From: Trichopria drosophilae
Lineage: Eukaryota > Arthropoda > Insecta > Hymenoptera > Diapriidae
Length of the DNA stretch: 64,000 nt
NCBI GenBank assembly: GCA_030407085.1
Contig: CM059582.1
Coordinates: 157,132,501-157,196,500, forward strand
Reading direction: 5' to 3'
The notes below the pieces were generated by a model that did not search any database, was not told the DNA's origin, and saw only the letters and a program-made list of their open reading frames with translations. Shown here in pieces: positions 1-12,478 of the stretch. The position numbers and the translations under genes are program-made. The first letter of the stretch is position 1; each line of letters starts with the position of its first letter.

Positions 1-276
1 GACTTTCGCATTTATTTTTTATATGCGACAACAATATTCATAGGTTTTTTTGGTCGCTGATTACGAATGTGATATCAGATTTTAAAAATTCAAAATGGCG
101 GACCCCAAAAAACCCAGAATAATGAGTTTCAAGCGATTTCGTTTAATTTTTCAAAACTCGTCCGCCATATTGGATCCGCCATTTTGAATTTTTAAAATCT
201 GTTATCACATTCGTAATCAGCGACCAAAAAAACCTATGCATATTGTTGTTGCATATAAAAAATAAATGCGAAAGTC
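1..276. repeat. Foldback element of the 'ATGGCGG' family
   Basis: The two arms are nearly perfect inverted repeats. The left begins GACTTTCGCATTTATTTTTT and the right ends with its complement at 276. Each arm carries GGTCGCTGATTACGAATGTG followed by AAAATGGCGGA; the centre is about 50 bp. The true left border may lie before base 1. The same internal words recur near 37.0-37.5, 53.7 and 55.0-56.6 kb. Confidence 0.75.
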
Positions 277-1437
277 TCGGATCCGGGGGCCTATATCGTA
301 CGCCCGTACTATATCGTATAGTACTTTATCTCGAAAACTATTGATTTTTGGGGCTTTTACCATATAGAACTTTTGTTCGGGCTATTCTGGACTACAACTT
401 AGCGAAGTTTCAGGAAATTTAACCGGGCCCGCAAATCAAGCTAAAGTGTGCGGGGTCCTTTGATCGTTTTTAACTCACATTCCGTCAATTTAAAAGAAAA
501 TATGTAGAATATAGAAAGAGTTTAGAAATGGCACTGAAACTAAATGCAAGGCTGCATGAAAAGTTGAATGATAGTTCAAATGATTTTAGAACACACTTTT
601 TAGACAAATATAATCATTTTTAACATTTTAATTTCATAAAGTAAAATGTTTTGATTTGAACTACTGCTTTACGCTGATGTTAAATGATTACAAAAAATAT
701 GATTTGTAGTTAATTAATATTGTTTCATGTTAAAAAAAACTTACTAATGCAGCATATAAAACATTAACTTTTCAAACATCGATTTTTCGAAACTTTTGAC
801 CTCAAATGAGACTTAATGTGGGCTCGCAGCGGTCGAAATTCTTAAAAAAATCAACTTCGCTTTTTTTATGGGCAATGATCCCAAACTAATGTATTCACCT
901 AAAAACACGTTTCCGGGATATAAAACGTTAACTCATCGAAAATTGATTTTTTGAGAATTTGTTACCCAAAGTAATCCACCAGGAGGGTCAATTAAATATA
1001 AATTTGAAAATGTTTTTTTGGCGAATAATTTACATGGACTTTTGAAATTCTAGTATACCACTCTTCTGAATTCAGAAACTTGTCCGCAGAAGTCAGAAGT
1101 CTTGCGAACGATCAGAAAAAAAAATAACATTTTTAAAAAAACTGGATATTTATTTTTCAAGGATATTACTCGAAAGAGAGCATTTTACAAACAATAGAAA
1201 CATTGCAGATTCAGCACTTCATTCTCATTTTCTAGAAACATAAAAATATAATTTTTAAAAAATCACGAAAAAATGACCTTTTTTTAAAAAGTCATATCAA
1301 TTTATGTTTCATTTTATCAAACTAAATTGTGCAGACAATGTTCTAACTTCTGAAGAAAAGCTGAGATATAAGTAATAGAAATTTCGTAAAAATTCCATCC
1401 AAATTGTTCATCAACAAATCGACGGGCCCTAGGAAAA
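277..1437. other. No gene seen
   Basis: AT-rich sequence without a credible coding region. A loose direct repeat (ATATAAAAC, TTAACT, TCGA, GATTTTT) occurs near 755 and 918. Confidence 0.5.
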
Positions 1438-1560
1438 CAAACGTATCTCAGACATTTCGTTCAAACTGGAGTATCTCACAATTCCGAATCAAACTAACGT
1501 ATCTCGGAATTACCGTTCAAACTAGCGTATCTCAGTCTTCCTAGCAAAACTCGGGTAACT
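1438..1560. repeat. 28-bp tandem repeat, about 4.5 units
   Basis: Units start at 1438, 1462, 1490, 1518 and 1545. Each begins CAAAC and carries GTATCTC followed by a variable TTCCG-like end. Unit length is 24-28 bp. It is a diverged minisatellite with no coding potential. Confidence 0.65.
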
Positions 1561-4500
1561 CGGGCGAAATTCAAACACAAGAATACCGAGCTGTGATTGG
1601 CTGAAATCCAGCCTCGGAAAATAATCAATTTTATATTTACTTGTACGGGCAGGTAATTTTATTTTAAAAAATTTTGTTTACTATATTTTCTTTGCCATTA
1701 CAACTTTATTTATCAATCTTTGTATATACTTAGAAACTGACATAAATGGCAAATGACACATCTGGCGAGTAAATGATAACTAAACGTATTGCATTCATAA
1801 TTACTAGAATAATGGCAAGCGATTAGAGATGCGTGAAATTATACAACTTTATGCCTTTTCAGACTACAACTTGTATCATCAACGTCTTATCTTTAATCAC
1901 AGCCGAATTTATTATGAACAATCACAAAAACATAACATAACATTCAAGAAAGAATTAGCAGAAAAACTCAACAAATGTGTCTTTAAATTTTGCCCATTTT
2001 AATTAAAATAGGGAAATCCAATCATTACTGTTCCGCATTTGTTTCTTACCGCCTAATTAATTTTCTTACTAATATATGAACAGGTGCACAAATAGTCGGA
2101 TAAAAGCTCAAAATACCTTAAGGATTATCACAGTCGCAGCAGATTCTAAAGGCTTTGGGACATGCACATTACGCCATGTCATTTTGCACCTGAGAATTCC
2201 AAGTCACAATGTGATAATTAACTAACAATACGATTCTCATTCTGATTCTGTGAAAAAATTGATTGACACGTGAGTGAATAGCCTGCATTTCCCCAAATAA
2301 TTTTTGGATGTTATATATTGTCATTAATAAATACCAGCAGCTGGTATAAATGGTTAATAATTAATTAATTATTAAACAATAATTTATAATATGACAAGGT
2401 TTGTTCTTGAATTATACTCCTTGATGAAAAAAATGAATGTTTTTTTCTTCAATTACTATTAAACCTTATTTTTTACAATATATACAATATTAAAACGTGA
2501 TCTTTAGTTAGTCATTAATTTAATTATAAAAGTATGTAGTATTTTAAACATAACAAACACTTGTTTATAAAACATGTGATATTACTACATTCAAATTGTA
2601 TGCAAACAAATGCAAAAATTCTCTTTCGATACTATTTAACACTTTTTTTTATGTCGTATTGGGATGTGTAGAACAAGATCAGATAAAACGAGCCCGTTCG
2701 CTTATTTTAATGTCTTTTATACTCACATTTTTTCAGAGAAACGGCATAGGATAAAAAAACTGTTATTAGAATGCTTAAATATACTTTTGCTATACACTCA
2801 GAGAAATTCTAAAATAAGTTTTATTATTCTAAATAGGTCTTTCCAGAAACCTACATTATTGTTAATATCCAGGATTGTGCTAGTAACTTTTTCTATTTCG
2901 ATAGTGCTTCCATCTATTTTGTATAAAATTTGTAAAGAATAGGCAAATCAATTTTTGAAATATTTCGAAATTAAATAATTCAAAGGAATTAATATAAAAC
3001 ATTTCGGCATTATTGGATTTTCAGAATTTAAAATTTTTTCAAAACGGTCTGATTTGGCATTTTCCAAAAAAGTTCTGATGATATCCAACATTAGTAAAAT
3101 TCAATAACATTCGATATCCGATGAAAAAAAAATGTTCACTGTGTAGCGATTTTTGTTCTTTCACGGCATAATAACTAAAACCATTTTAAAATAGATAAAC
3201 ACTTAATACAGTAATGTTTTATCATAAAATATTGATACAAACTATCAAAAAAGAAAGGTAGCCCATCACCCCCAAAATAGTATTGCATTTCACCCAAAAT
3301 ACGACATTTTGCAAACAATGCTTTGTAGGCGTTAAAATAGAAACGAATAGAAATATAGAGTGAGGAAAATATTCTCTCGAGAAATTTAACTAATCGATGT
3401 ACATACAAGGAACCTGACTGCGAGCTGTTTCCTGAGTTACATATCAAAAACAAGTTATTGAGATGGATGGCAGTAAACGATTCTGTTGAATATCGAACTG
3501 TAGATTAGTAACCAATGGTGTTGCACATCACCCTACAATACCCTATATAAACATACTAATAATGGTACATTTTAAAGCCAGGTTGCAGGCTTTCAAAAAA
3601 GGAAAATTTGTTATACAAATTCTATCAGTTTAATTGTATAATATTCTTATGTTTAATACAATTGTACAACAGTTGCACGAGGTGAATGTATTTTACCACT
3701 ACTAAATATTCCAATATGTTACCGATTTCTTACTTAATGAACAGACCGTGTTTCTGAGTATGCTGACATCACTCAAAATCTTATTGCAAACTTTCGAAAG
3801 TCGTTTCAGTAATTAGAAGCGGAAAAAATACAATCGTTTGGAATGCTAGGCAGTTATCAACAGGTGTTAACGTTACGGCATGTCGAATGTCAACATGTTC
3901 CCTGACTCCCACGATATCGTCAGAAACTATTTTTGGACTCATGACTATTTTTTGTTTAAAAAATTGTTGTGCTTGAAAAAATTATTAACAGACTTTATTT
4001 AACTGAAATTCAAATGTTAGAAATCCAAATTTTTAGAATTAAAAAAAAATTATTGCTTAAATTCAGTACAAGGAAATGCACTTTAAGTTTTCTTAATATA
4101 TATAAATAAGTACTCTTGAAGAATTCTACGCTTCATTCATTTAAACAGAAACAATTCATAAGCTTTGAAAGTACCTGACTGTTATATTAAAAATTTCATT
4201 ATTCGAAGCGCACAACTCAGATGTGAATCTATAGTTGCACATTATTCTGCAAAGCAAAATATGAATGAAAAGGGAATTGCAGAATTGCAAAAATTCATGA
4301 ACTTCAGCAGAAAAAAATAAACTGGTCACTAAGCACATTGACAAATTGATCGCGTGCTGTTTTCTTATAAAACTTTAAACAAACCTGTCACGTTACTCCC
4401 GTTTTATTTAAAACGAAACAAGTCCTACAGCCTTTTATATACGATTAATAAACAAGTTTAAGCGTATCCTAAATGTCAGTGCTTAGAACAGTATAATTGT

Positions 4501-7438
4501 TGGGAATTCTCCCACAATTCTGAATTCATTTAGCTGATATATTTCTTACTTCATTAAAATTGGTATGAAACCTTTTGGAATAAACTCTGAATTCAAATTA
4601 GTTTAAAAATTTGAAATACATAAGAAAAATAAATTTCTAGTAAATCGCTAATATCTTGATGAAACACCTAGTGCCCGACACATCTAGTCAATGATTTTAT
4701 TTTACGATATCAAGGTATTTTATCCACCTTGTACAAGTTTTAAATAAATGTAAAATGCAAAGTGGTTTTTCTCACATTCAAGGCGCAAAATTATAATTTA
4801 CTCCCTATTTCATGGAAACCAAATAACACTTTGTCTCCCTAGATAGTAAAATAAATATAGTCAGAAACAAAAGAAGCTTCACACATAGCGCAAAATACTA
4901 TTTTGCTGTATAGTCGCGCGATGTACTATTCAAATTCGAACGCTAATTTATGAGTCAATTTGCCAGGATTATAAAATTATATATATATATATATATTGTT
5001 TTACAGGATTCTACATGAAAGATACTCATTTTTAGGCAATTTTCCAAGCTTATGCGCGGTGCAATAAGTACAATAATCACCTAAAAATTGTTGTCAAAAT
5101 TGCGGGAAAATACCTACCTGACAAATTGAACTATCGTTTCATAGCGGATCTTGAAGTAGTAAAACAACTACTTGTTTAGGTATATATATATATATATAAT
5201 GTTGATGCAGCTATTGTTATTCAACATTTTAATTTTTGTGAACTATTAGTAGGGTATTTATTAAAAATTAGGGCAGAGATTAATTAAATGCAGTTGATAT
5301 CCTATTGAACTACATAATATAGATAAAAAGTAGTCGAATTTACTAAGAGTTTTTAGTGTATATTCGAAAGATCTAGATTGGGCAAGATCTAATTAAATAT
5401 TTACAAAAGCAAATGTGAGTCATGAAGGTTGCTCATAATCTCGGGTTCTTGACAATATTTACACTTCGGACCTCGGCTAATGTAAATGCTCTGTTAGTGG
5501 ATATTCTACGAGGAGTGTAATTTATGTCAAGATTTACTACACGTATTATAGCATTGACAAGGAGTAGTGTTTTTCCAATTTTTTTAGGAATATTTCAAGA
5601 AAAAGTGAGCTTATACATGCATTAGGACAACAAAAATCACAAACATTGTAAAAATGCCCACTAACAAGCAATATTATTAACAATATAATACATACTAAAA
5701 ATATTACAATAAGCATTGTTAATTTTCACAATACACGTATTTTTATAAATTTTTACTTTTCCGGCATTTTTAATAGGATAAACTGAATGGAGCTCAATAA
5801 CAAGAATTTTTCGTTAAACTGCAACTTATTTGTCCACGTTTGTCCAGCGTTTTGGAATGGATAACCATTCATCATCCATTTGTTAAAAATTGTCGAAAAA
5901 AATACATTTTTTCGGTACTTTTTCAGATTAAACCCGTTATGTTGTTTTTCTGCGGCAAGGAAACGCAATTTTGACCCCATAAATCGATAGAGCATACTCA
6001 AAATTCGTAAAGTCAGTTGGTTTCATTATGATATTTTCATTTTTCGATTTGCTATGAGAGATTTGAAAATGAGCTAAAAATCTCGGCATCGTGGACGTTA
6101 ATGGGTTAAACATTTTAGGCTATTCTATCTCTGGTTAATGTTTGCCGCCTAGAAAAGTAATTGGTATCTAGAAACGAATGAAACAATTTTGTATTTCAAC
6201 TGAAAATGCTACTCTGTCGGCATACCATAACAAAAATATTATTCCTGCAATAACAAAAAAATGTTTTTTAGATTTTGTTCGTTTATTTTGAAAACATTTT
6301 CGATCAAGATTCTTTTTGCACAGTATATTAAAATGTTAGCCCTTATATGATTTTCAAGATAATAAACCACTGGAAATAAGAAAAACGAACGTAAAATACG
6401 ATTTTTATTGAATTTCACAATACAATCCAACAATTTCATTATGATATCACTAAAAAAAAGTAACTCTTATCCAATCACTCTGAAAATTTCAGAGAATCTT
6501 CGTATAATCTTGAAGTTTGAATAACCAATATGCCAAGAGTGTGCTTATCTTCTAAAAAATTGTGTAGCTTAAAATGTACGCGTCCGCCGATTATTCCAAA
6601 TTCGGGAATTTATTACTTTTTTCAATATGGAGAAAATAACTTTTCATTTCTTGAATTCTTAGTTTCATAGAATAATTCTACACTAAAAGCCCCAAAAAAT
6701 AAGATGCACCGCATACGTGTGCCTCATAAACGAACTTTGTAAGAGGTCTCGAAAACAGGGCGTTTAGGCATGCTTAAAACTACGTTGTAATTTCTTCTTT
6801 AAAGTATTTATAAATCTCCTATCACGTGTTTAACTTGCCATTGGTTCTTCTACATCGTGAAATCGACATTTCAATAATAAAAAATGTTGCCATTTTTTTA
6901 ATTTTTATTATTTGACATTGTTAAGTTTATAATAGGATACAAACATTCTAAGAAATAAATGAGCATTTTTCTAGGTTGAAAATAAACATAGATTACTACC
7001 TTTTCGGCTGATGTCTTTATATTCCCGTAATAAAAGTTGAAAAAAATTAATTCTAACATTTTATTATTACCGATAATAAATAATGAGTAAAAAAAACGTT
7101 ATTTCTCTTAACAAGTACCTTATCTTTAAACATAAAAACTATAAGATATATAATATAAGTACACCTGCATTTACCAATAGGGTATTGTTTAGTTTCAACT
7201 TTGACTTTATACAACTTTATTAAAAAACGAGTTACGCCAACTGTTGCTGTAAAAACCAAAAAAAGATGTCCCATTAGTGTGCCACTAAAATAATTTTTGA
7301 TGATTTTCAACATTGAATAGTTAAAAGTTCTGTAGAATTACTCATATACCTCCGTCAATTTTGTTTTCATAGTGTCCCGCTAACGTATTATTGTTGTATT
7401 TTTTTTCTTCTCTCCAGTGGTATATGATGCGGTAATTA
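1561..7438. other. Gene-free AT-rich stretch
   Basis: No coding exon was recognised on either strand; the longest open frames are 60-92 codons of low-complexity composition. It holds (AT)n runs at 4977-4996 and 5181-5198. It also holds an isolated TTAA-family terminus, AATGGGTTAA, at 6100-6109 with no partner found. Confidence 0.5.
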
Positions 7439-8906
7439 TATACCGTAAAAAAATATTCTCTATTTGAGAGCATTCCTCTCATTCTGATGCAACTTTTATA
7501 CTCCAATATGGTGTCAAAAGGAAATATTGTTAGTGTAAGAGGATTTTAATCTTCTGAAGAATATTCCCCTTAATTTAAAAATCTACTTTTTATACAAGAG
7601 TATTTTTCTACTACTACGGAGATTGTTCCCCTAAAAAAATTGCATAAAGAAACCTTGTTTGATACGAGAAATACTGTTTGAATAATTTACACATATAAAT
7701 TAATATACAATGTATATACTTTATTTATACACACATACAAACCCCTTCTCTAATAGATCGTTTGATATACCTAATCGTTTACGCATATATTCATATATTC
7801 TTATATACAATCGCTCTGATATTTATAAATACAACGGTTAAACGTAGAATCGCAAAGAATATACATAATATGTACTTACACTTATACATACCTATACAAA
7901 TACGACATACATACGCATGCATGCAGTGACGATGTAAACTTGCTCATATACTGTATTAGAAGAGGTGGACTAGTTGCGCAAAAAAAGAAACGTAATCTGA
8001 AAGTATCTTAAATAAGAGGATTCCTCTCAATTTGATAGGAAAATTAGAAAGCCTTCCTTACGCTATGTTTCCTTTTATAAAGAGAGGAGTAGTCTTATTT
8101 TTCGAGGAAAAAGAGAGAGAATTTAAGGGGTTACACGACTGTAAAATTTTGAAAAAATCAAAAAAATTTTTTTTGGCTTAAAAAATCCTTTGAACCCTCT
8201 AGAATACGAAGAAAAAAGTTTTATACGTGAAACTAATTTTTTTCATCGAAATTTCGAGCAATGTACCGAGCGAGGCGGTTTCATAATTTATAATACAACT
8301 CCAAACTTTAAACGCGTTTTTCTCGAAACACGTTTTTTTATCGCGGCAAGCAGTATTACTCAAACAATTTTTAATATTTTGACTCGAATTTTTATACAGT
8401 ACATTCAAAACAACATTTCGAAGTAAAATACGTACGGAATTTTTGATATGTTGCTTTGCCGATTTTATATTGCCAAAATACGTCACTTTTTTTAGGTCAA
8501 AAATGAACACTTTTATTGAAATGGTCGCCAATTAATCAAATATCAATATTTCGAAAATTCCATACGTATTTTACTAGATATACCATTGAAGATCATGAGG
8601 AATTTTTTTATTTGTTCTAGGTGCAAATTTCCACCGGCTACACCGCTTGCCGCGGACCCCTTTTTTTTAAACAGTGCATCGGCAATATGGTCGCCATTCC
8701 GCCATTTTGTGATATTTTCTAATGAAAAAAATTGTAGACGTATTTCAATATATGATAATGATTTTCTGTAAATATGAATACTTAATTTCATTTCGTTCCA
8801 TTAAAAAAAAAATCTCAAAAAAGAGTTATTTTTTGGGCCATTACAGTGCTGTAACCCATTAAGAAGATGAATTTCCCTCTCAAATTAAGAATATTTTTTT
8901 TATACA
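7439..8906. repeat. Imperfect foldback containing a second foldback
   Basis: The left end TATACCGTAAAAAAATATTC followed by TATTTGAGAG pairs with the right end near 8880-8906 read in reverse (TATAAAAAAAATATTCTTAA, TTTGAGAGGG). The arms are diverged. The element at 8128-8857 lies within it. Confidence 0.45.
8128..8857. mobile_element. Foldback element with GGGTTACA termini
   Basis: The termini GGGTTACACGACTGTAA and TTACAGTGCTGTAACCC are inverted. Flanks TTTAAG and ATTAAG suggest a 5-6 bp target duplication with one mismatch. The overlapping frames of 61-110 codons on both strands follow from the inverted arms and match nothing known to me. Confidence 0.6.
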
Positions 8907-9029
8907 CGTCTATTAAAGGTGATACTTTTTATTATCAGTAGATATTTTCTTAGTTATAATATCTCTGTAAAATGGCAGCATATTATAAGTAATAAAATAA
9001 ATTGTTTTCAGCGTTTAAAAGCGACATTC

Positions 9030-10330
9030 CGAAAAAATTGTCGTAAACAGCCCTACGTCGCTTTCTCGATATTTCCAAGGTTTGGGTAGAATGAGAAAAA
9101 CAGCAAACAGCAATCGAAAAACAACTTCGTTCCTCGATTAGGTTATAATCATATGTAGTGAACTTTCGAGCTTCCCTTCGGAGAACGAGTTTCCATCTAG
9201 GCAACCATTCATTTCATCTCGAAATAATGGAAATGGAAGTAACGAGAGCTCGAAATGATAGCTGGCTTTGTCCTTGGCGAGAGGGAAGGAACAGGGTCGA
9301 AGGCGAGGGGCGAGGTACGAAGATTCCCTCCGCTCCGGGATGCCAATGTCCGCCATTATCCTCACGTTTTATAGTAGCACGAGAGAAGAAGTCGACGAAG
9401 AAGCGGCCAGAGGAGACGCTAGAAGAAAAAGGGAGTACATATACAAGTGGCAAAGGAGAGGGAGATAGAGAGAGCGAAGCGAACGATGCAAAACGAAGGG
9501 CAGGGCAGGGAAAGAGAATCCTGGAGGCTCGCAAAGATCCTCGGGAGAATTGGGTCCGCAGGTAGACTCGTTACGTCATTGTTACTATACACTAACCGCA
9601 AAGAATGCATGACAGTGTTGCCAGCGCTTCGTAAATCATCCTTACCCCGAGAGAAGTTCCCGGAGCAATTTATCGCTTTTGCGAACGGGAAAGAGGAGAT
9701 CGAGAGGACGTATCCTACCCAAGGAAACTTGGCGCCACAAGTCAAATACCACCTGTTTTGCACCTTAACTTGTACGTGAGCAACTTTAACCAATCATTCT
9801 TTATTGCTGCCTACAATCCAGTCCCGTGACCCTCTTCAACCCAAAAATCATAGAAAAGCTTCCTCCTAATGATCGACCACCTCGAAAACTGGTCCAACAT
9901 TCCACGAATTGATGACCAGCTACCAAAGGCCCACCATGATACGTGAATTCTTTTATAACCAACACAAGGAAAGCTTCAAATCCATTATAAATGAGCTGGG
10001 GCTCCCACCATTAACAACATTAATTACGTGACGAAAGTTAGAAAAATACGTTAGCGTCTACCATCAATACGAGTTACCATCTGCCGGTGGAGCGGCGCAA
10101 CGATGAAGGGAAGAAGAAACTTTCTGCGGATTCGCTGAGTGAAGCAAATTCGAAGGCGGAGAAGAAAGAAACTCGATGTAATTTTTGAAAGGAGAGCCCG
10201 GACCTGTTGCTTCGGGTTAAGGGAGCTACACAACTTGGTTATTCATTGCGACGTTGCCAATGCTGCTTCCCCGTTGCGTCCGACGCGCACGAGGTCTCCA
10301 CCTTGCGTACTAAGAATAAAAAACATCCCT
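9030..10330. other. GC-rich island, no recognised gene
   Basis: Over about 1.3 kb GC content rises to roughly half, with many CpGs and long purine-rich runs on the plus strand, against an AT-rich surround. Several overlapping open frames (up to 135 codons plus strand, 124 minus strand) exist on both strands, which reflects composition. Their proteins are low-complexity (Arg/Lys/Glu or Ser/Leu-rich) and show no domain. It could be a conserved regulatory block, a CpG-type promoter or 5' UTR of an unseen transcript, or foreign DNA. Confidence 0.5.
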
Positions 10331-10643
10331 ATATGAAAATCTACATTAAATTAGATAAAAATTCGACATATTTAACATTTTAATCCTGTTTTTACTTGAT
10401 AACTGCTGATATTTCGGTCTTCTAATTTAAAATATTTCAGTTCATAAATCCTGAATTGAGGGGCTGCATAAAAAAATGTTTTATTACCAAGTACTTGGGT
10501 TTAAACAATCAAGACTTATGAAAAAAGTCGTATTAGGCTATTTTTTATGAAAGTTGATATATGCTGATAAATATCGTAAATTATATTTTCAACCATTACA
10601 CGTGGCATCCCAAGCAGCAAAATAGGGCGAAATTACCTTCTTT

Positions 10644-11991
10644 TGTATAGAAAAAGTCTTAAAATTGTTACATCTCAATTTAACCCATTAACGCTCAGAC
10701 GGACGAATTTTCAGCATTAGTTTGAACATCGATAATTTGTATATAAATGCCCTTAGAACAATATGAGTACTACTGCTTCTAACGTAAAATTGTATGCTCT
10801 TCCAGAATCTTTCAATAAAATTTTGCTAAAATGAACCGCAAAAAAGTTATACACGTTTTTATGTTAAAAAACTTGGTTTTTTACATTTTGTTTTTCACAA
10901 AAATATCACTTTCACCTTGAAATGGCGTTAGGAACATATCTAAGTTGAAAATATCGCGTCCATGTACCACCCGGATTAAAACATACCATATCAGTTTCCA
11001 AAATGGCGCCTACAAGCTCAAAATTCTTCTTAAAACTTAACCATTTTTTTCTTAAAAACTATAGACTTTAGAGAAAATTTTCTTGAAGAACCTACTCAAA
11101 TTTTAAAAAAAACTTTTTTCAAAATTTCAATTTTTCGAATTTTTGAAAAATCAAGCAGTGTATTACTGCATGTTGATAAAATTTAAGAGAATTCTTTGAC
11201 TCATTCCAAAACATTGTTGTTCATAGATAATTTTCTCCAAAGTCTATAGTTTTTAAGACAAAAAAATTGTTAAGTTTTAAAAATAATTTCGAGCTTCTAG
11301 GCGCCATTTTGAAAACTGTCATCTTGAATTATGAATTCTTACATGCAACATTGTAATTCTGGGGGTCCATGGACGCGATATTTTCAACTTAGATATGTTT
11401 CCCAACCCAATTTCGAGGGTGAAAGTGATGTTTTACTGAAAAACAAAATGTGAAAAAAAGCATGTTTTTTAACAGAAAAACGTGTGTAACTTTTTTGCGG
11501 TTCATTTTATCGAAATTTTATATATAAATTCTGAAAGAGAATATAATTTTACGTTAGAAACAGTGGAGCTCATATTTTTCTAAAGGCATTTATATACAAA
11601 TTATCGATGTTCAAACTGATACAGAAAATCCGTCCGTCTGAGCGTTAATGGGTTAAGCACTGTACAAGGCTTAATTTCAGTCTAAAATTGTGCTAATTTT
11701 CTTAAATTAAGTCAATATTTGTGCTTAAAATCTTACTTTCAGACAGTAAAGTTTAATTGCAGTCGAGATTTATGCTTAAAGAAAAATTTTTCGAGCTTGC
11801 CACATCTCAGTTGGAGAATTCTTATTTTTGAACATAAATATTGACTAAAAGTAAGTTTCCAAAACTAAAAACAAGATTTTATGCGCAAATATTGACTTAA
11901 TTTAAGAAAATTAGCTCAATTTTAGACAGAAATTAAACCTTTTACAGTGCTTAATTTGAGATGCAACAATTTTAAGACTTTTTTTTCTGTG
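10644..11991. mobile_element. MITE (copy 1), split by a TTAA element
   Basis: The left end GAAAAAGTCTTAAAATTGTT and the right end CAATTTTAAGACTTTTTTTT then CTGTG are inverted repeats and match the copy at 12101-12478. Removing the 973-bp insert (element plus one TTAA) leaves about 375 bp, close to the 378 bp of the intact neighbour. Confidence 0.75.
10684..11652. mobile_element. TTAA-flanked foldback, piggyBac-type, copy 1
   Basis: The ends read CCCATTAACGCTCAGACGGA and its inverse, flanked on both sides by TTAA (10680-10683 and 11653-11656). The arms are inverted over most of the 969 bp; both carry the words TTATCGATGTTCAAACT (or inverse) and AAAATGGCGCC. There is no transposase. A TTAA target with CCC termini is the piggyBac hallmark. 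Confidence 0.8.
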
Positions 11992-12100
11992 TGACCTTCA
12001 ATTAGTTGGACAATTTTTTCTGACCACATCTTATTTTCCAAAAAAAAGTCGGTTATTGACGAATAAAGTTGACGTAAATTTACGGTCGAACTATATACTA

Positions 12101-12478
12101 CACAGAAAAAATAAGTCTTAAAATTGTTAAATCTTAAATTCATCATTAGGCGAGGCTTAATTTTAGCCAAAAAATGCGTTAATTTTCTTAAATTAAATCC
12201 ATATTTAGGCTTAAAGTCTTACTTTCAGACAACAAAACTGACTTTGAGCCGTTATTTTGGTTTGAAATAAGATTCGTCTAACTTAGATGCCATAAGCTCG
12301 ATAAATCTTATTTTAAGACAAAGTGTCGTCCAAAAGTCAGTTTTGCTCACTGAAAGTAAGACTTTAAGCCAAAACACAGTCTGAATTTAAGAAAATTAAT
12401 GCAATTTCGGGCTTAAATTAAGCCTCTCCTAATGATGAGTTTAAGATGTAACAATTTTAAGACTTATTTTTTTCTGTG
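12101..12478. mobile_element. MITE (copy 2), CACAGAAAAAATAAG termini
   Basis: Inverted termini CACAGAAAAAATAAGTCTTA and its near-inverse span 378 bp, flanked by TA on both sides. Inside, the arms carry CTTAAATT/AATTTAAG and ACTTTCAG/CTGAAAGT pairs. It is non-coding. Confidence 0.75.

Noticed and set aside
6100..6109. Right end of another TTAA foldback
   Set aside because: No matching left TTAACCC end was found within several kilobases. It may be a solo remnant.
8190..8791. Small genes of 61-110 codons
   Set aside because: They lie in the inverted arms of a foldback element, which creates mirrored frames on both strands.
9158..9793. Protein genes in the GC-rich island
   Set aside because: Frames overlap on both strands and encode only Arg/Lys/Glu- or Ser/Leu-rich sequence with no domain, splice-linked continuation or conserved motif.
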